NCBI GenBank assembly: GCA_019155205.2
Contig: JAHNZQ020000079.1
Location: forward strand, 698,225 to 762,224
Direction of reading: 5' to 3'
Origin: Gracilaria vermiculophylla
Lineage: Eukaryota > Rhodophyta > Florideophyceae > Gracilariales > Gracilariaceae
Length of the DNA: 64,000 nt
A program made the position numbers and the translations under genes. The notes below the pieces were generated by a model. That model saw only the letters and a list, made by a program, of their open reading frames with translations, was not told the DNA's origin and did not search any database. Each line of letters opens with the position of its first letter. Position 1 is the first letter of the stretch. Shown in pieces: positions 41,634-51,993 of the stretch.

Positions 41634-44168
41634 GCCAAGCACTTGGGGGCGGCAGTCATGATGCGGTTGCGAGCTAAAAGCGTGAACTGCATCGCACAGG
41701 ACGCGAGATCATGTGCGGAACAGGCTGCGATATTGGACAAAGGTATCGGGGCAATTACATATATGCCACCTTGCACGTAGCATGTCCTATACTCGCGATT
41801 TAATGTTGAATTTGCAGCGACAGCTGCAGATGCTGGCGGAATGTGCTTGCAGAGCCGCATCATGGCGATATTGTTTCGCGCGAAAGGGCATGTGTGTCGC
41901 CCGTATGTATGCAGGATCGTCTCAAGACTACGATTAGTATCCAGCGGTGTAGTAATGTACTCTTTGGTACTTCTGCTCAGTGCCAAGCTGTGTGACTGTT
42001 CGAGTTTGGCGCGCTTTATTTTGGTGCTCCGCAATGGAATGAGCCACGTGGGGGTTGGGGGAAAAAATGAGGGATGGAAGTGAGTTGCGTTTGGTGTTGC
42101 TAAATTCTGTACAGCACTGCGCACAACGTGAAGAGCTGCCAGACTCGGCAGTCTCCCGCGGTGGTTTCAATTCTACCGAGTAATATCCGTGCATCTGATC
42201 ATGAGCGATGCATTTCAGAGGAGGCGGACATAAAAGAATGCTGAGCAGACCGCAGCGGCTAAACGTGAAAGCTGATTTCTCGTCAGGTGTAGACGGTAGA
42301 CGAAGAGTGGGTTTCTTGAGAGAAATAGGGCGGTAGGGGCGGTTACGTCACGCTGATTGCACTCTTGTTTGAGGATTAAAGCGCTTGTCGTTGGCGGGAG
42401 CGCGAAAAGCTGTGTGGTGTGCAGGGCGCGGACGAACACGATGGCAAGATAGAAATATTTGAAGCGATGCGTGGTTGGAGTGGAGGTTGCGAAGGCGAAG
42501 GCGCGACGGTGAGGTGTTTGCGTTGAGCTGGAATGATTTGAAGCGCTGGAATAACGATTGGAGGATGAGAAGGATGTAAGTCGGATATGACTGGCTGGCA
42601 CGAGTTACAACCGTGTGGACTGGTTTGCAGTGACGACTTGGTGCCTGACGGTCAGCGAATGCAAATTTGAACACGAAGATACGTTGACGTAGGCAAAGGG
42701 CTGTGGTGTGAACGGGGCGCGCGATCGCAGGTGAAGGCAGAGAGGGCGGGCGCGTGTTGGGCGGGTGCGGCCATGGCGAGCATGGATGGCGCTTGAAGAC
42801 GGACGAGAAGGGTTCCAACGTTTGCGGTGGACAGATGCACGCGGCAACCGGTGCACGCGGATGGTATACGGCAGGGCAGGGAAAGATACGTTCGTAAGGC
42901 GGTTGCGCGTGGGCTAGGTCAGCGGTGTGGGAGCCGGGCGCTGGGGCGGGCGAGAATAACTGGCATGGATACGCCGGGGGAGGGATGTGAGGGATACTGG
43001 CGCGTGAAGCGTGCAGATACGGGACAGCGGACAGTGCAAGAAAGGCAGTGTGCGCACTGTGGCGGCGAAGGAGGCTCGAGGGCGACGTAAACGCATGAGG
43101 GGGCGGACATTGCGTAAGAAGGCGGTCGGGGGCTGGCGGCTGGGTGGAGAGGGCGGCGGCAGTGCAAGAGCGTGGTTGTGTGGCGCGAGAAGGCAGCACA
43201 AGTTATGGGAGGCGGGCCATGACGCAGCGGCAGCGCGGAGACGCGTCGGCGGCGGGCGTTTTGTTTGATTGGAAGCCCGTGGCGTGCGGACCGAGCGGCG
43301 AGGAAGCGATGCGGGGCGTTTGGGCGTTGGGGTGTTGGGGCGTTGGGGCGTAGAGGCGCTGGGCCGTCGGCGCGTCTGCACAGTGCGGGCGGTGCGGCGC
43401 ATGGGGTACGATGGGCGGGACGCGGCGCGCCACTGCCGCAGCTGCCTGGGGGGCGGTGGCCACCGTTCCACCGCGCTGTTGGTCGTGGCGACGCTGTAAG
43501 GCAGGCGCGCCGCTGTAAGAGGGCGCGCGCGCGCGCCTCGCGCCGCTTACACACGCGGCGGCGCCGAACCGTTCGCGGGCAGTGGCCAATGGGGGCGCGC
43601 CACGGAGAGCGCGGCGTGGCGTGAGTGGCGCGTGTCGCCGCGGCGGGGGCGGCGCTGGAGATCAACGCGCCGCTGCTGACTTGTCGCCGCCGCCGCGTGA
43701 CGCCGCCGCTGGCGCGGCTGCTGCGCCAGTTCGCGCCGCTTGCGCTTCGCGCTTTCCGATTGCCGCGCTTTAAATTTCTTTCTTTTCCACCCGCTTGCCG
43801 CTCGCGAGACCCCCCTCGCGCACAAGTGCCTCGCACTCCTCGTGCGCCATCTTTTCACCCCCCCCCCCACCTTCCACCTTACCCTACTCCTTCCTCCCCG
43901 CAACCCCCCACCTCTAAGCTAGCTTTGCTTCGCTTCGCCCCACCCCCTTCCCTCGTCCCCTCGCACCGCACCCCTCTCCACTTTCGTCTCAACCCACCCC
44001 CTCCCCCCACATTCGCCCCATACACTCGCACCACACCCCCCTTCCCCCCACCCCCCGCGCGCCCACCATCCCTCCCGTTTCTTTCTTTCCGCTCGTTTCG
44101 AGCCATCCTCATCCACCATTCCAGCTTCCCGACTTCTCCACGCGTCGCCCTATCACGCGCCCGTCGCC
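41457..44168. other. Long GC-rich gap in the gene cluster
   Basis: No convincing gene. Long overlapping frames occur on both strands (for example 43199-42348 and 43836-42919 on -), but they are Pro/Ala/Arg/Ser-rich products of skewed base composition. The region holds a 75-nt G run at 41558-41632. It is G-rich on + from about 42750 to 43650, then C/T-rich on + from about 43800 to 44160, directly before the start of the Hook-like gene. Confidence 0.5.
41558..41632 (+). repeat. Homopolymer run of 75 G
   Basis: An unbroken run of G, starting about 100 bp after the Ap4A phosphorylase stop codon. It would fall in or near that gene's 3' untranslated region. Confidence 0.95.
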
Positions 44169-47100
44169 ATGGCGACGTCGGCCACTCAGCCGCGTCTCAC
44201 CGAGACCGCCTCCATGATTTTGTCTTGGCTTCGTACCGCAGTTCCCAGGATTCTGCACTTCGCCGGCCACTCCACCACCCGCAGAAAGAAGGAGCAGCCT
44301 GCCCAAGCCCTCATCCTTATTCTTCAAGACGCTGTCGTTCTCGCGGATATCATCTCCTTATTGGATCCCATGCGCATGCCACCTGCCGCCATCATGCGTT
44401 CAACCGGCCGCGGCGTTATGTCGTCCCCACTTCCGGTCTCCCCCGCAGAGCCCATTTCCAACATTGACGCGCGCCAGCTGCACGTGCAGTACAAGAGCAA
44501 CACCCGTCGCGTCGTTGACGCCGTTAAGAAGATGCTTCCCGACGTGCGCCGCCACGCTCTCGTTTCGCAGCACCCGCCGCCCGGCGCCGTAGATTCCTAC
44601 GTCGCCAACGTTGCCGACACTCCTCCGTCAAAGCATATTTGGCCGGCCCTTCACCTTGCGGAGCTTGTCATTGCTTGCGCCGTGTACGGCCCTCGTCACA
44701 ACGACTTCCGTCACTCGCTGTGGCGATTCCCCACCGAAGTTGTGCGCACCGCTTTCCACGCCTCCATGGCATCGGTTGCGCGCGCCGTCTGTCTTCCGCC
44801 CCCAGAAGTGTTGTTCAAGGCCGGACCCCCTGCTTCGCCCGCCGTCATGTCTCCTCACGCGCTTCCTCCCCCGATGTCGCACTTCAGTCCCCATCTCAGC
44901 CCACTTCCACGCCACCCCGCCTCTCCTGCTTTCAGTGCTTCAGCAGGCCACATTCTTTCTCCAGCATACATTGCCACCCCACAGGCCCTCAACAGGCCTC
45001 ATGCCATGCCGACACCCAGCTCGCACCACATGAGCCCCTCGCCATATCAACCGTATTCGCCTCGCACTCCAGTCTACGGCCCACCGTTCAGTCCTCAACA
45101 GTATCCTCCGCCGCCCTTTGTGCCAGCGTCCATGCCAATGTCTCCACCATCGCATACGCAACCTCCGGTTGCTGCTGTCCAAACAAGCAGTGTCCCCGCG
45201 AAACCAGCTGTACGGTGTAAACCCGCTAGCAGTAGCTCTGCATCTCATGCGAGAAGTCCAGTCACTAGTCCCACACAGGACTCCACACGACTGGTAGGCA
45301 TTGCGCAACGAAGCGTTCCCGATGCCCCCACGTCTCCGCTGGATGCATCTGCTCTGCAGAGCTCCACAGAGGAAGGAATTGGCGCGCGGAAGCTATCTCT
45401 TGTGACTGAAGACAGCGGCACTCGATCGAGGGAGGTTTCTCCGTTGCCGGACGTCACTGGCACGTTTACAAGGGTGCGAAGCCGGACTCACCATACCTCT
45501 AATTTGGACGACTTTCGGAACATGTCTGCTGTCACCGAGCAAGGGGAGCCGATTGGCGTTTTGGATACATCCAAAAGTCCCACGCTACAAGTTCAGCCTG
45601 CTAACGAAGATGATGCAATGGACAATGAGATGCAAAGTGGCAAATCTTCGGAAGAGTTCTTCACACCTAATGAGAGTCCCTCTGAAACTGAGAGTCAAAA
45701 GCAATCCGTTACATCTCATGAGTTTTTCATCACTACTGCTGCTCCCTCTGCGGGACCGTCAGAAGCAACTCAATACTATTCAGAGTCCAAGATCGATGAA
45801 GTGGTTCGAAAATCTGTGACCACTTCAGTCACTCAACAAATATCACAGCCAGAACTGTTCTCGAAGAACGAGTCCACAACTTCCGTCGAACGTGACTCCG
45901 AAAAAGAGGGTGATGGCCGAGGCAGTCGTGAGACGGCGGCCCGGGGATCTTCCTTTGACTTTACAAACCCTGCGTTTACCCTCAGTCCTTCGTTTTCGGA
46001 CGCTCCAGCGCCTTTTAATCAATGGCAAGTTCCTCGGTCCAAGGGTATGGGGCACGATATCCTCTCCCCTCAGACTCTGTTTTCTCCTCCGCAAATGCCA
46101 AGGAGACTCAGTCGTGGTGCTGGTGGGGTTCGACCTGCGCCAAGACCAGCGCCAAAACTGTTTAGATCCGGGAGCTCTTCTCCTCAGCTTTCGATATCTT
46201 CCACTGGAACGAGATCTTGCGGGGGTGCTGAAAGAGGAAGCTCGAGCGACAATCAACGGCATTTCACTGATACAGCCAGGTATGGTCCAGGGCCCTCTCG
46301 TCCATCTTCGAGTTCATCCGGGTCTCGGCCGTTGGGTTCTACCGAATGTCAACAAAGAACGGGAACAGAAGGCGAACCTCGCTCTTCTGCGCTGAAGGCG
46401 AGTTCAAGCTTTTCCCTGCCTCCATCTGCATCTGAATCATCCGATCGTGGTCGTGAAAGCAGCACGGGCAGTTCGCCCATTCCAACATTGGTGAGGGACT
46501 CCCAGGAATCAGACCTTGACGAGAACGATGAGAGTTTGTATGGCCGTGACCCCATGGCCACGCCCCAAAATGTTTTCTTGGAACCGCTTGATGAGGAAGT
46601 CGATGTTTCTGCTTTTGAGGAGGCCTTGTCTGACAGAGCCATATTCCAGCGAGTAGAAGAAGTGCTCGTCAAGACTTCAGATTATCGTGGGTCGCAGGAT
46701 GCCATGTATCCGCATATGGACAGCGACACAAATTTTGCTTTCGATGATACGGGTTCCGTTGGGAAGGGCTCACTGCAATTCAACGATTTTCGTGAACAGT
46801 CTCAGCCAAGTCTGGGTTCCAGCGTCAGGCACACGCCGGTCCCCAGCCCGAAGATGACGACTAATACTTCAGGATCAAGTGGAACGAGACCGCCAGCCGG
46901 TCAAGCTAGAGGCGTTAAAGCACGTCCATCTGCTAATACTAGTGCTGCTTCATCAACACTGGCGACACCGGAGATCAAACCGTCAGGCGCACTGCCCCCT
47001 CTTGGTCCAGATATGTCCTCCCCTGCAGTTCGCCCCAGCTCTCGGAAACCTCCTACGTACAATACTCCCGTAATTGGAACCGAAAAGCGTCGTGCAGTTC

Positions 47101-49289
47101 CTCCGACTCCTCCTACACCCCCGTCAATAGAGACTCTCATAAAGAAGTTCAGCGACCAGACGCTTCCTCCAGAATCCGTCGATTCTGGAAGTCGACCGAT
47201 CAGCACTATGGAGCCCTCGGCTGGCCTTTTCCAAAAACTGATCTCTGTATGGCAAAGTTCTGATGAGGAAGGGCGTGAACAAGGATCAGTTCGCTCCAAT
47301 ATCCTCGACGGATATTTGACACCCAAAACGACAGTGTTGCATCCGTCGGGATCGGGATCTCAGGAATCAACCTTACCTTCAGGGGACACTGATCTTGGGT
47401 TTGGTCGTGGTTCGGCATCCACTGATGGCTCACGTGGCCGACGACCGAGAGCGGTGAGACTCCCTGACATGAAGATGCAAAAGGGTTCGGAATCTATGTT
47501 GTCACCTGATGAAGATATTCATTCGAAACTTCACGACCTTCATGAAGGAACATCGGTGGCATCGTATGCTGACTCGTATCCTGATGACAAGACCCGAAAG
47601 TGGGAGGGTGGAGCCAGAGTTAACGAACAGCACTATCAAGAAGGAAGTTCGAAAGGAGAAATGTTGGCGGAACGCCCCTCAGACCAATCCGAATCTGTCA
47701 ACCAAATCTCAGCAAGTACGGAATATGCGCGGCAGACTAAGCAAAGTCACGAGGATGCTTCAGGTTTGACCTCCGGAATGGGCTCAAGTGACTTACGGTC
47801 TGGTGTAACTGCAGCGGAAACAGACGGACATCATGTTAGGGTGGATAAGCGCCGACTTGATTGGTTGACACGAGAGCTTCTTGCTGCACGCGATGCTATT
47901 TCTAGAAAAGATCTTCAAATGACTTTTGCTGAAACTCAGCGTCTAGAGCAGCAGGAGATTCTTCTACTTGAAAAACAAGATGCCGAGTCAATTGTTGATG
48001 CCATGAAGAGGATTCTCGCTGAACGAGAGCAAGAACTTAAAGATGCTCGTAGCAGATTGAGTGCGACAATTCAGAATGTGTCTACTCAGGATCGCTCTTC
48101 TTTGGCATCGAAAACATCTATGGGAGGGACTGGTGAAAATCTTGGTCAACTTATCAGAGACGGACATGCCAAGCTCCATACTCGAATCGATGAAGCGGAC
48201 TTGAACCAACAGAAAGGAACCAGCATTATATCGAATGAAATGCAAAATCTTTGGTCTGAGGTTCAGCGAGCAATGCTGGGAAAAATGGTCGAAATGACTG
48301 AGAAAAGAGATCTGGAGCTTGAGTTACTCCGCAAGGAGCTGGAAAGCAGGCAAAAGCAGGTTCAGGAACTGCAGGTTACTAGCACCCAACTCGTCGAGAG
48401 AAACCGCGAGTGTGAAGCTGAGGCATCAGAAATGAGACTTGAGACTTTGAAAGCTACTCATCGCTATGAACTAGAAATGTCTCATGTCACAGCGCAGGTG
48501 GAGCTGGTGAATGAGTTTTCTAAGAAGCTACATGACAACTTCAGAGAAACTGAAAATCTTCGTCAACAGGTTTTGCACTATCAGGATAAACTGTCCCATA
48601 TTACTGGTACTACAGGGGTCAGTCAGAGGCAGATCAAAGAGTTGCGTGAAGCAGTCACTCGTGCCAATGATGAATGCGCGAGACTTCGACGGGAGGCGGA
48701 TTTGGCTAAGAAGAAGGGATGGGAAGCGATTCGTCGCGCCGAAGAACTCGAAGATCTTAGGATAAAGGATGAAGCTGCCCAAGTTGCTGGTCGATACCCT
48801 GAAAGACGCGATGGATCAGAATCGAGCTCATACAGAAGTCAGGAGCCTGGTCGGTCTAATAGACATCGTGGAGGCCCAGGCGGTCGATATCATGGAATGA
48901 ATAGGACGAGGGGAGTAGCAGGAAGTCCAACACCAGCGCAGAAAGCATGGCTGGTCATCAAGGACAAGATTGGAGGTATAGTTTCGAACAAGGATATGGG
49001 TGCGTCAAGACGACGAGGCCACCCACACCATCCTCGTAGGGATCCTTCTAGGACAGGGACTGCCAGTCAAATATCCCAGACACGCTCTAGAAATTCAAAT
49101 CGTGATGATGATATCGTATCCCGCTCAACGCCTTCTAGATCCTCACACGGTTCAGGTTCCTCTCCCAGGGGTGGCACTCCAAGATCTAACACTCGAAGAA
49201 TGTCACCTTCTGGTGGTTCGAATCCGTATATGCATAGCTCCCCGCATAGTAGAGGGGAGGGTCAAAGCATTCGCGCAGTGGGTTTTTGA
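44169..49289 (+). CDS. Large coiled-coil protein with Hook-like N-terminal domain
   Basis: 1706 residues in one exon, ATG in a strong context (GCCATGG). Residues 10-210 resemble the N-terminal domain of Hook proteins: SMILSWLRTAVP, a LQDAVVLADIISLLDP block, then helices ending in HLAELVIACAVYG. Residues 210 to about 1225 are long and disordered, rich in Ser, Pro and Thr. Coiled coils follow at about 1228-1310 and 1355-1537. The tail (1540-1706) is basic and Ser/Arg/Gly-rich. In animals and fungi Hook proteins link cargo to microtubule motors; whether this protein does so is unknown. The Hook match was judged by eye and is weak. It ends convergent to BCD1, 247 bp away. Confidence 0.72.
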   Translation: MATSATQPRLTETASMILSWLRTAVPRILHFAGHSTTRRKKEQPAQALILILQDAVVLADIISLLDPMRMPPAAIMRSTGRGVMSSPLPVSPAEPISNIDARQLHVQYKSNTRRVVDAVKKMLPDVRRHALVSQHPPPGAVDSYVANVADTPPSKHIWPALHLAELVIACAVYGPRHNDFRHSLWRFPTEVVRTAFHASMASVARAVCLPPPEVLFKAGPPASPAVMSPHALPPPMSHFSPHLSPLPRHPASPAFSASAGHILSPAYIATPQALNRPHAMPTPSSHHMSPSPYQPYSPRTPVYGPPFSPQQYPPPPFVPASMPMSPPSHTQPPVAAVQTSSVPAKPAVRCKPASSSSASHARSPVTSPTQDSTRLVGIAQRSVPDAPTSPLDASALQSSTEEGIGARKLSLVTEDSGTRSREVSPLPDVTGTFTRVRSRTHHTSNLDDFRNMSAVTEQGEPIGVLDTSKSPTLQVQPANEDDAMDNEMQSGKSSEEFFTPNESPSETESQKQSVTSHEFFITTAAPSAGPSEATQYYSESKIDEVVRKSVTTSVTQQISQPELFSKNESTTSVERDSEKEGDGRGSRETAARGSSFDFTNPAFTLSPSFSDAPAPFNQWQVPRSKGMGHDILSPQTLFSPPQMPRRLSRGAGGVRPAPRPAPKLFRSGSSSPQLSISSTGTRSCGGAERGSSSDNQRHFTDTARYGPGPSRPSSSSSGSRPLGSTECQQRTGTEGEPRSSALKASSSFSLPPSASESSDRGRESSTGSSPIPTLVRDSQESDLDENDESLYGRDPMATPQNVFLEPLDEEVDVSAFEEALSDRAIFQRVEEVLVKTSDYRGSQDAMYPHMDSDTNFAFDDTGSVGKGSLQFNDFREQSQPSLGSSVRHTPVPSPKMTTNTSGSSGTRPPAGQARGVKARPSANTSAASSTLATPEIKPSGALPPLGPDMSSPAVRPSSRKPPTYNTPVIGTEKRRAVPPTPPTPPSIETLIKKFSDQTLPPESVDSGSRPISTMEPSAGLFQKLISVWQSSDEEGREQGSVRSNILDGYLTPKTTVLHPSGSGSQESTLPSGDTDLGFGRGSASTDGSRGRRPRAVRLPDMKMQKGSESMLSPDEDIHSKLHDLHEGTSVASYADSYPDDKTRKWEGGARVNEQHYQEGSSKGEMLAERPSDQSESVNQISASTEYARQTKQSHEDASGLTSGMGSSDLRSGVTAAETDGHHVRVDKRRLDWLTRELLAARDAISRKDLQMTFAETQRLEQQEILLLEKQDAESIVDAMKRILAEREQELKDARSRLSATIQNVSTQDRSSLASKTSMGGTGENLGQLIRDGHAKLHTRIDEADLNQQKGTSIISNEMQNLWSEVQRAMLGKMVEMTEKRDLELELLRKELESRQKQVQELQVTSTQLVERNRECEAEASEMRLETLKATHRYELEMSHVTAQVELVNEFSKKLHDNFRETENLRQQVLHYQDKLSHITGTTGVSQRQIKELREAVTRANDECARLRREADLAKKKGWEAIRRAEELEDLRIKDEAAQVAGRYPERRDGSESSSYRSQEPGRSNRHRGGPGGRYHGMNRTRGVAGSPTPAQKAWLVIKDKIGGIVSNKDMGASRRRGHPHHPRRDPSRTGTASQISQTRSRNSNRDDDIVSRSTPSRSSHGSGSSPRGGTPRSNTRRMSPSGGSNPYMHSSPHSRGEGQSIRAVGF

Positions 49290-49536
49290 GTTGAAGCGTA
49301 AGGCTGAGCCAATGTACTTGGATTTTGCGAGCACGGACTCGTAGTGCTTGAGATAATTTTCTTTGTTGCGGATATCGAGTAAAACGTCTTTTACTTACTT
49401 CGGAAGGTGACAGACCGCTTTGTGCAGTTGCTACTAGAAGGATGAGGCTGTTTTATTACCTTACCAGTTGTTTATGAAAAATTGAGTGTAAAACTTTGAA
49501 GAAGTATACTGTCAACCGGTTCTTGTTTAAATTCTA

Positions 49537-51537
49537 CTAGCATGCCAGTGTCTCTCTTCCATTGGGATCGGCGATCTTTTTTCGCCGCGGAATTCGGGTG
49601 TCTAACAACACAGAGTCAACCTTGAGGAACGGAAGAGTTGGACTCTCAACATCTGACAGTTGACGAGATTTTGGCTTCTCACCGTCTTCGTCTTCATCAT
49701 CGCTTTGGTCAGATTCCAGGTCATCTGGCTTTGATTCTTTCTTAACCTCGATTGTTTCGAGATCTTCAAACCGTTGTCGTTTCGCCGGCCTTCTCCTTTC
49801 CTGGGCAAGCTTTTTGACCGACCGTTTTTGACCAACAACCTCCTTCTCATCCCACTGTTCGACTATGTCTGTCCCAGCATACGGTTTCGAGCTCTCAATT
49901 TCATTCGAACCCTCTCCCGAATATTTTTCCTTGTGACTTTCACTCTCCGAATCTTCAGGGTCAGAGACAGCCGGCGAACTGCCGTCGCGACGGCTGCTCT
50001 CTTTCTCTTTATCCATGTCTACCCGGTCGTGTTTGTCGTAGTGAATTGGTGGCAACACGCTTCGAAACTTGGGGATTGGTACTGGGAGGGGTGCGGGCTT
50101 CTCTTCGTCGGCAGTCCTGACCTTTCCGTCACGAGTCCAACCCGTTTTACCCCCGTTCTTTCGATGAGGAGTGAATCGTTTGGTGATGTTTCTTTCCAGC
50201 TCGGAAAGATCACTTTCATCATCGTCACTGGATTCAGTGGTTGCTTTTCTTTTCACACCTCGTGGCAGTGATTCAAGCGCGGCTTTCTCGTCGCTCGATG
50301 GTATAGCAGAAGCGTTTTTTCCGATTTTGGAATCATCGCGATCCATAACGATGCTCTTCTCCACAAATTGGGCTTCTTGCTGGTTGCCATTGGGCACTGC
50401 TGAAGCAGGGAGAGAATCAGTATTGACGTTGCTGGCCGCAATATGGGCTTCTCTCATTTGAACCTTCTCTTGGCTGATACCGTTTTCTTGGCTGTCGTCA
50501 GGGGGCACAAGTGTGGTGGGTGGGCGAACAGAGTCATCGGCCTCCAGTTCCGGCTTGTCGAACAGGCTTTTGGTGGCTTGTTGGAGTTGTTTGTCTTCCT
50601 CCGACCCTTTTGGGGCAATGTAAAGAATGGGGTATTCTACAACCAGGGCGCTGTACAAGGATTCACGCAATGTCTTGTCAGTGTCCACAAGGATGAAACC
50701 ACGCGTATCCAACTCCAGATGGCCAAGACTGACGCGGCCATCGACGATCTTTCGGCGTTTGTACTTGGGAAAGTCTGGGAGGCTTGTGGGCTGCGCCCTT
50801 CGGGCTCCCAGGCTGATCTCATTCTTGATGTAGGCATTGAGCTGGTTTCCCGAAAGTCCGGAGTAATGCAGATACGGATCGACGGCTCCGTTCAATCGAG
50901 GCTCATTTCGAATGTGGAGAGATTTGACGGCTCGCTCGAGCACATGGTTCATGTTGGCCTCTTCGTCGAGGTCGCGGACCTCGACAAGCCTTGTCCCGCC
51001 GTCGGTGCCAGAAAATTGAACGTCTACTCGCCACACCATGATTTTGTCAAAGCGACGCTCAAAGCCGTCGAAGGATGCGACGCCATTGTGTTGTTGTGCT
51101 TTGGAGTAGTCGACAGGCTTGACGTGCGAGGTGTTGACTCGGTGGCGGTAGAACATATTGGGCATGAAGCGCAGGTCAATGCCGCGCTTGGCGGCCTCGC
51201 GCCCCATGATGCGTTGCTTATGTTTGGGAATGGGGTCATGCACGGGCGTGGGGGCGCGTGGATTGTAAAAATTCTTGACGCGGTTGTGACTGGCTTGGTC
51301 CTTTGCGCGCTTTGCCTCCTCGAGCAAAGCGTAGTCACTGATTAAATTGTGTTCGTCATAGAGGCGCTTCGGGACTGGGGCGGCCTTATCGCGAACGCCA
51401 GAGCAGCTGTAGTGCAGCTTGTGATCCTTGACGCAGGCGAGCGAGCAGGAGCAGCGCAGACAGGCCGGGCAGCGATACTGCGAAACCTGCACCTTTCCGA
51501 CGCGGGCGCACGAGTCGCACGGATGTTGGCGACGCAT
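49537..51537 (-). CDS. BCD1: Box C/D snoRNP assembly factor BCD1 (ZNHIT6-like)
   Basis: 666 residues from the ATG at 51537. The N-terminus is a zf-HIT finger with ligands C7, C10, C23, C26, C31, C35, H39 and C45 (YRCPAC and CSLAC blocks), followed directly by CSGVRDKAAPV. Then come DEHNLISDYALLEE and LRFMPNMFYRHRVNTSH, all characteristic of BCD1. A globular stretch to about residue 310 includes WRVDVQF. In yeast and humans the protein helps load NOP58 onto box C/D snoRNAs in the nucleus. Residues 330-666 form a long charged tail with Lys/Arg and Asp/Glu runs, beyond the usual family core. Transcribed in the same direction as dihydroneopterin aldolase upstream. Confidence 0.9.
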   Translation of the reverse strand: MRRQHPCDSCARVGKVQVSQYRCPACLRCSCSLACVKDHKLHYSCSGVRDKAAPVPKRLYDEHNLISDYALLEEAKRAKDQASHNRVKNFYNPRAPTPVHDPIPKHKQRIMGREAAKRGIDLRFMPNMFYRHRVNTSHVKPVDYSKAQQHNGVASFDGFERRFDKIMVWRVDVQFSGTDGGTRLVEVRDLDEEANMNHVLERAVKSLHIRNEPRLNGAVDPYLHYSGLSGNQLNAYIKNEISLGARRAQPTSLPDFPKYKRRKIVDGRVSLGHLELDTRGFILVDTDKTLRESLYSALVVEYPILYIAPKGSEEDKQLQQATKSLFDKPELEADDSVRPPTTLVPPDDSQENGISQEKVQMREAHIAASNVNTDSLPASAVPNGNQQEAQFVEKSIVMDRDDSKIGKNASAIPSSDEKAALESLPRGVKRKATTESSDDDESDLSELERNITKRFTPHRKNGGKTGWTRDGKVRTADEEKPAPLPVPIPKFRSVLPPIHYDKHDRVDMDKEKESSRRDGSSPAVSDPEDSESESHKEKYSGEGSNEIESSKPYAGTDIVEQWDEKEVVGQKRSVKKLAQERRRPAKRQRFEDLETIEVKKESKPDDLESDQSDDEDEDGEKPKSRQLSDVESPTLPFLKVDSVLLDTRIPRRKKIADPNGRETLAC

Positions 51538-51993
51538 TGCGCAGGGTGGACGCGACAGGCGGAATTACGAGGCGAGAGTGGCGCGCCCACGTTGGGTTGC
51601 GATTGTCAGCCGGAAAGGGCAGCGATGCAGGGGCTCGAAAGCGGGAGAGAAGGGGAGGGGCGCTGATGGAATTGAAAGCGAGGCGCACGCACCGTCGGGG
51701 CGATTGACAACGGCGGATGGAGGGTGGGGTTGAGGAGGAGAAGCCGTGCGGCGCGACGCTGCGGGGCGCATTGGCGACGGGCAGCGGCGATGGGATTCGC
51801 GAATCTGTGGGGCGCTGTGGCCGATTTTGGCAAATTTGTTGGAGACGCGTGACGCGGCGCAGCACGAGAGGCGGGACGACGCGGCGTGCGGTATGCGCCG
51901 GCGGGGGAGCAGCCGGCGGTGGGCGGCCACACGCGAGCCGCGCGAACGACGGTCGTTGTTTATCAGATGGGGATGCACGGTGGTGGCGCCATG
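51538..51993. other. GC-rich spacer between FolB and BCD1 genes
   Basis: 456 bp between the stop of dihydroneopterin aldolase and the start of BCD1, both on -. It must hold the BCD1 promoter. Open frames on both strands here are Arg/Ala/Pro-rich composition artefacts. Confidence 0.4.

Noticed and set aside
42348..43836. Long minus-strand frames of about 280 and 300 codons
   Set aside because: They overlap each other in different frames, are dominated by Pro, Ala, Arg and Ser from the skewed base composition, and show no motif.
43625..44467. Plus-strand frame of 280 codons overlapping the Hook-like gene start
   Set aside because: It is Pro/Ser/Thr-rich from a C/T-rich leader and runs out of phase into the well-supported gene beginning at 44169.
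49205..49230. TGGTTCGAATCC, resembling a tRNA T-loop
   Set aside because: It lies within the coding tail of the Hook-like protein, and no acceptor, D or anticodon stems could be found around it.
50443..51345. Plus-strand frame of 300 codons opposite BCD1
   Set aside because: It is the complement of a motif-bearing gene and has no recognisable domain of its own.
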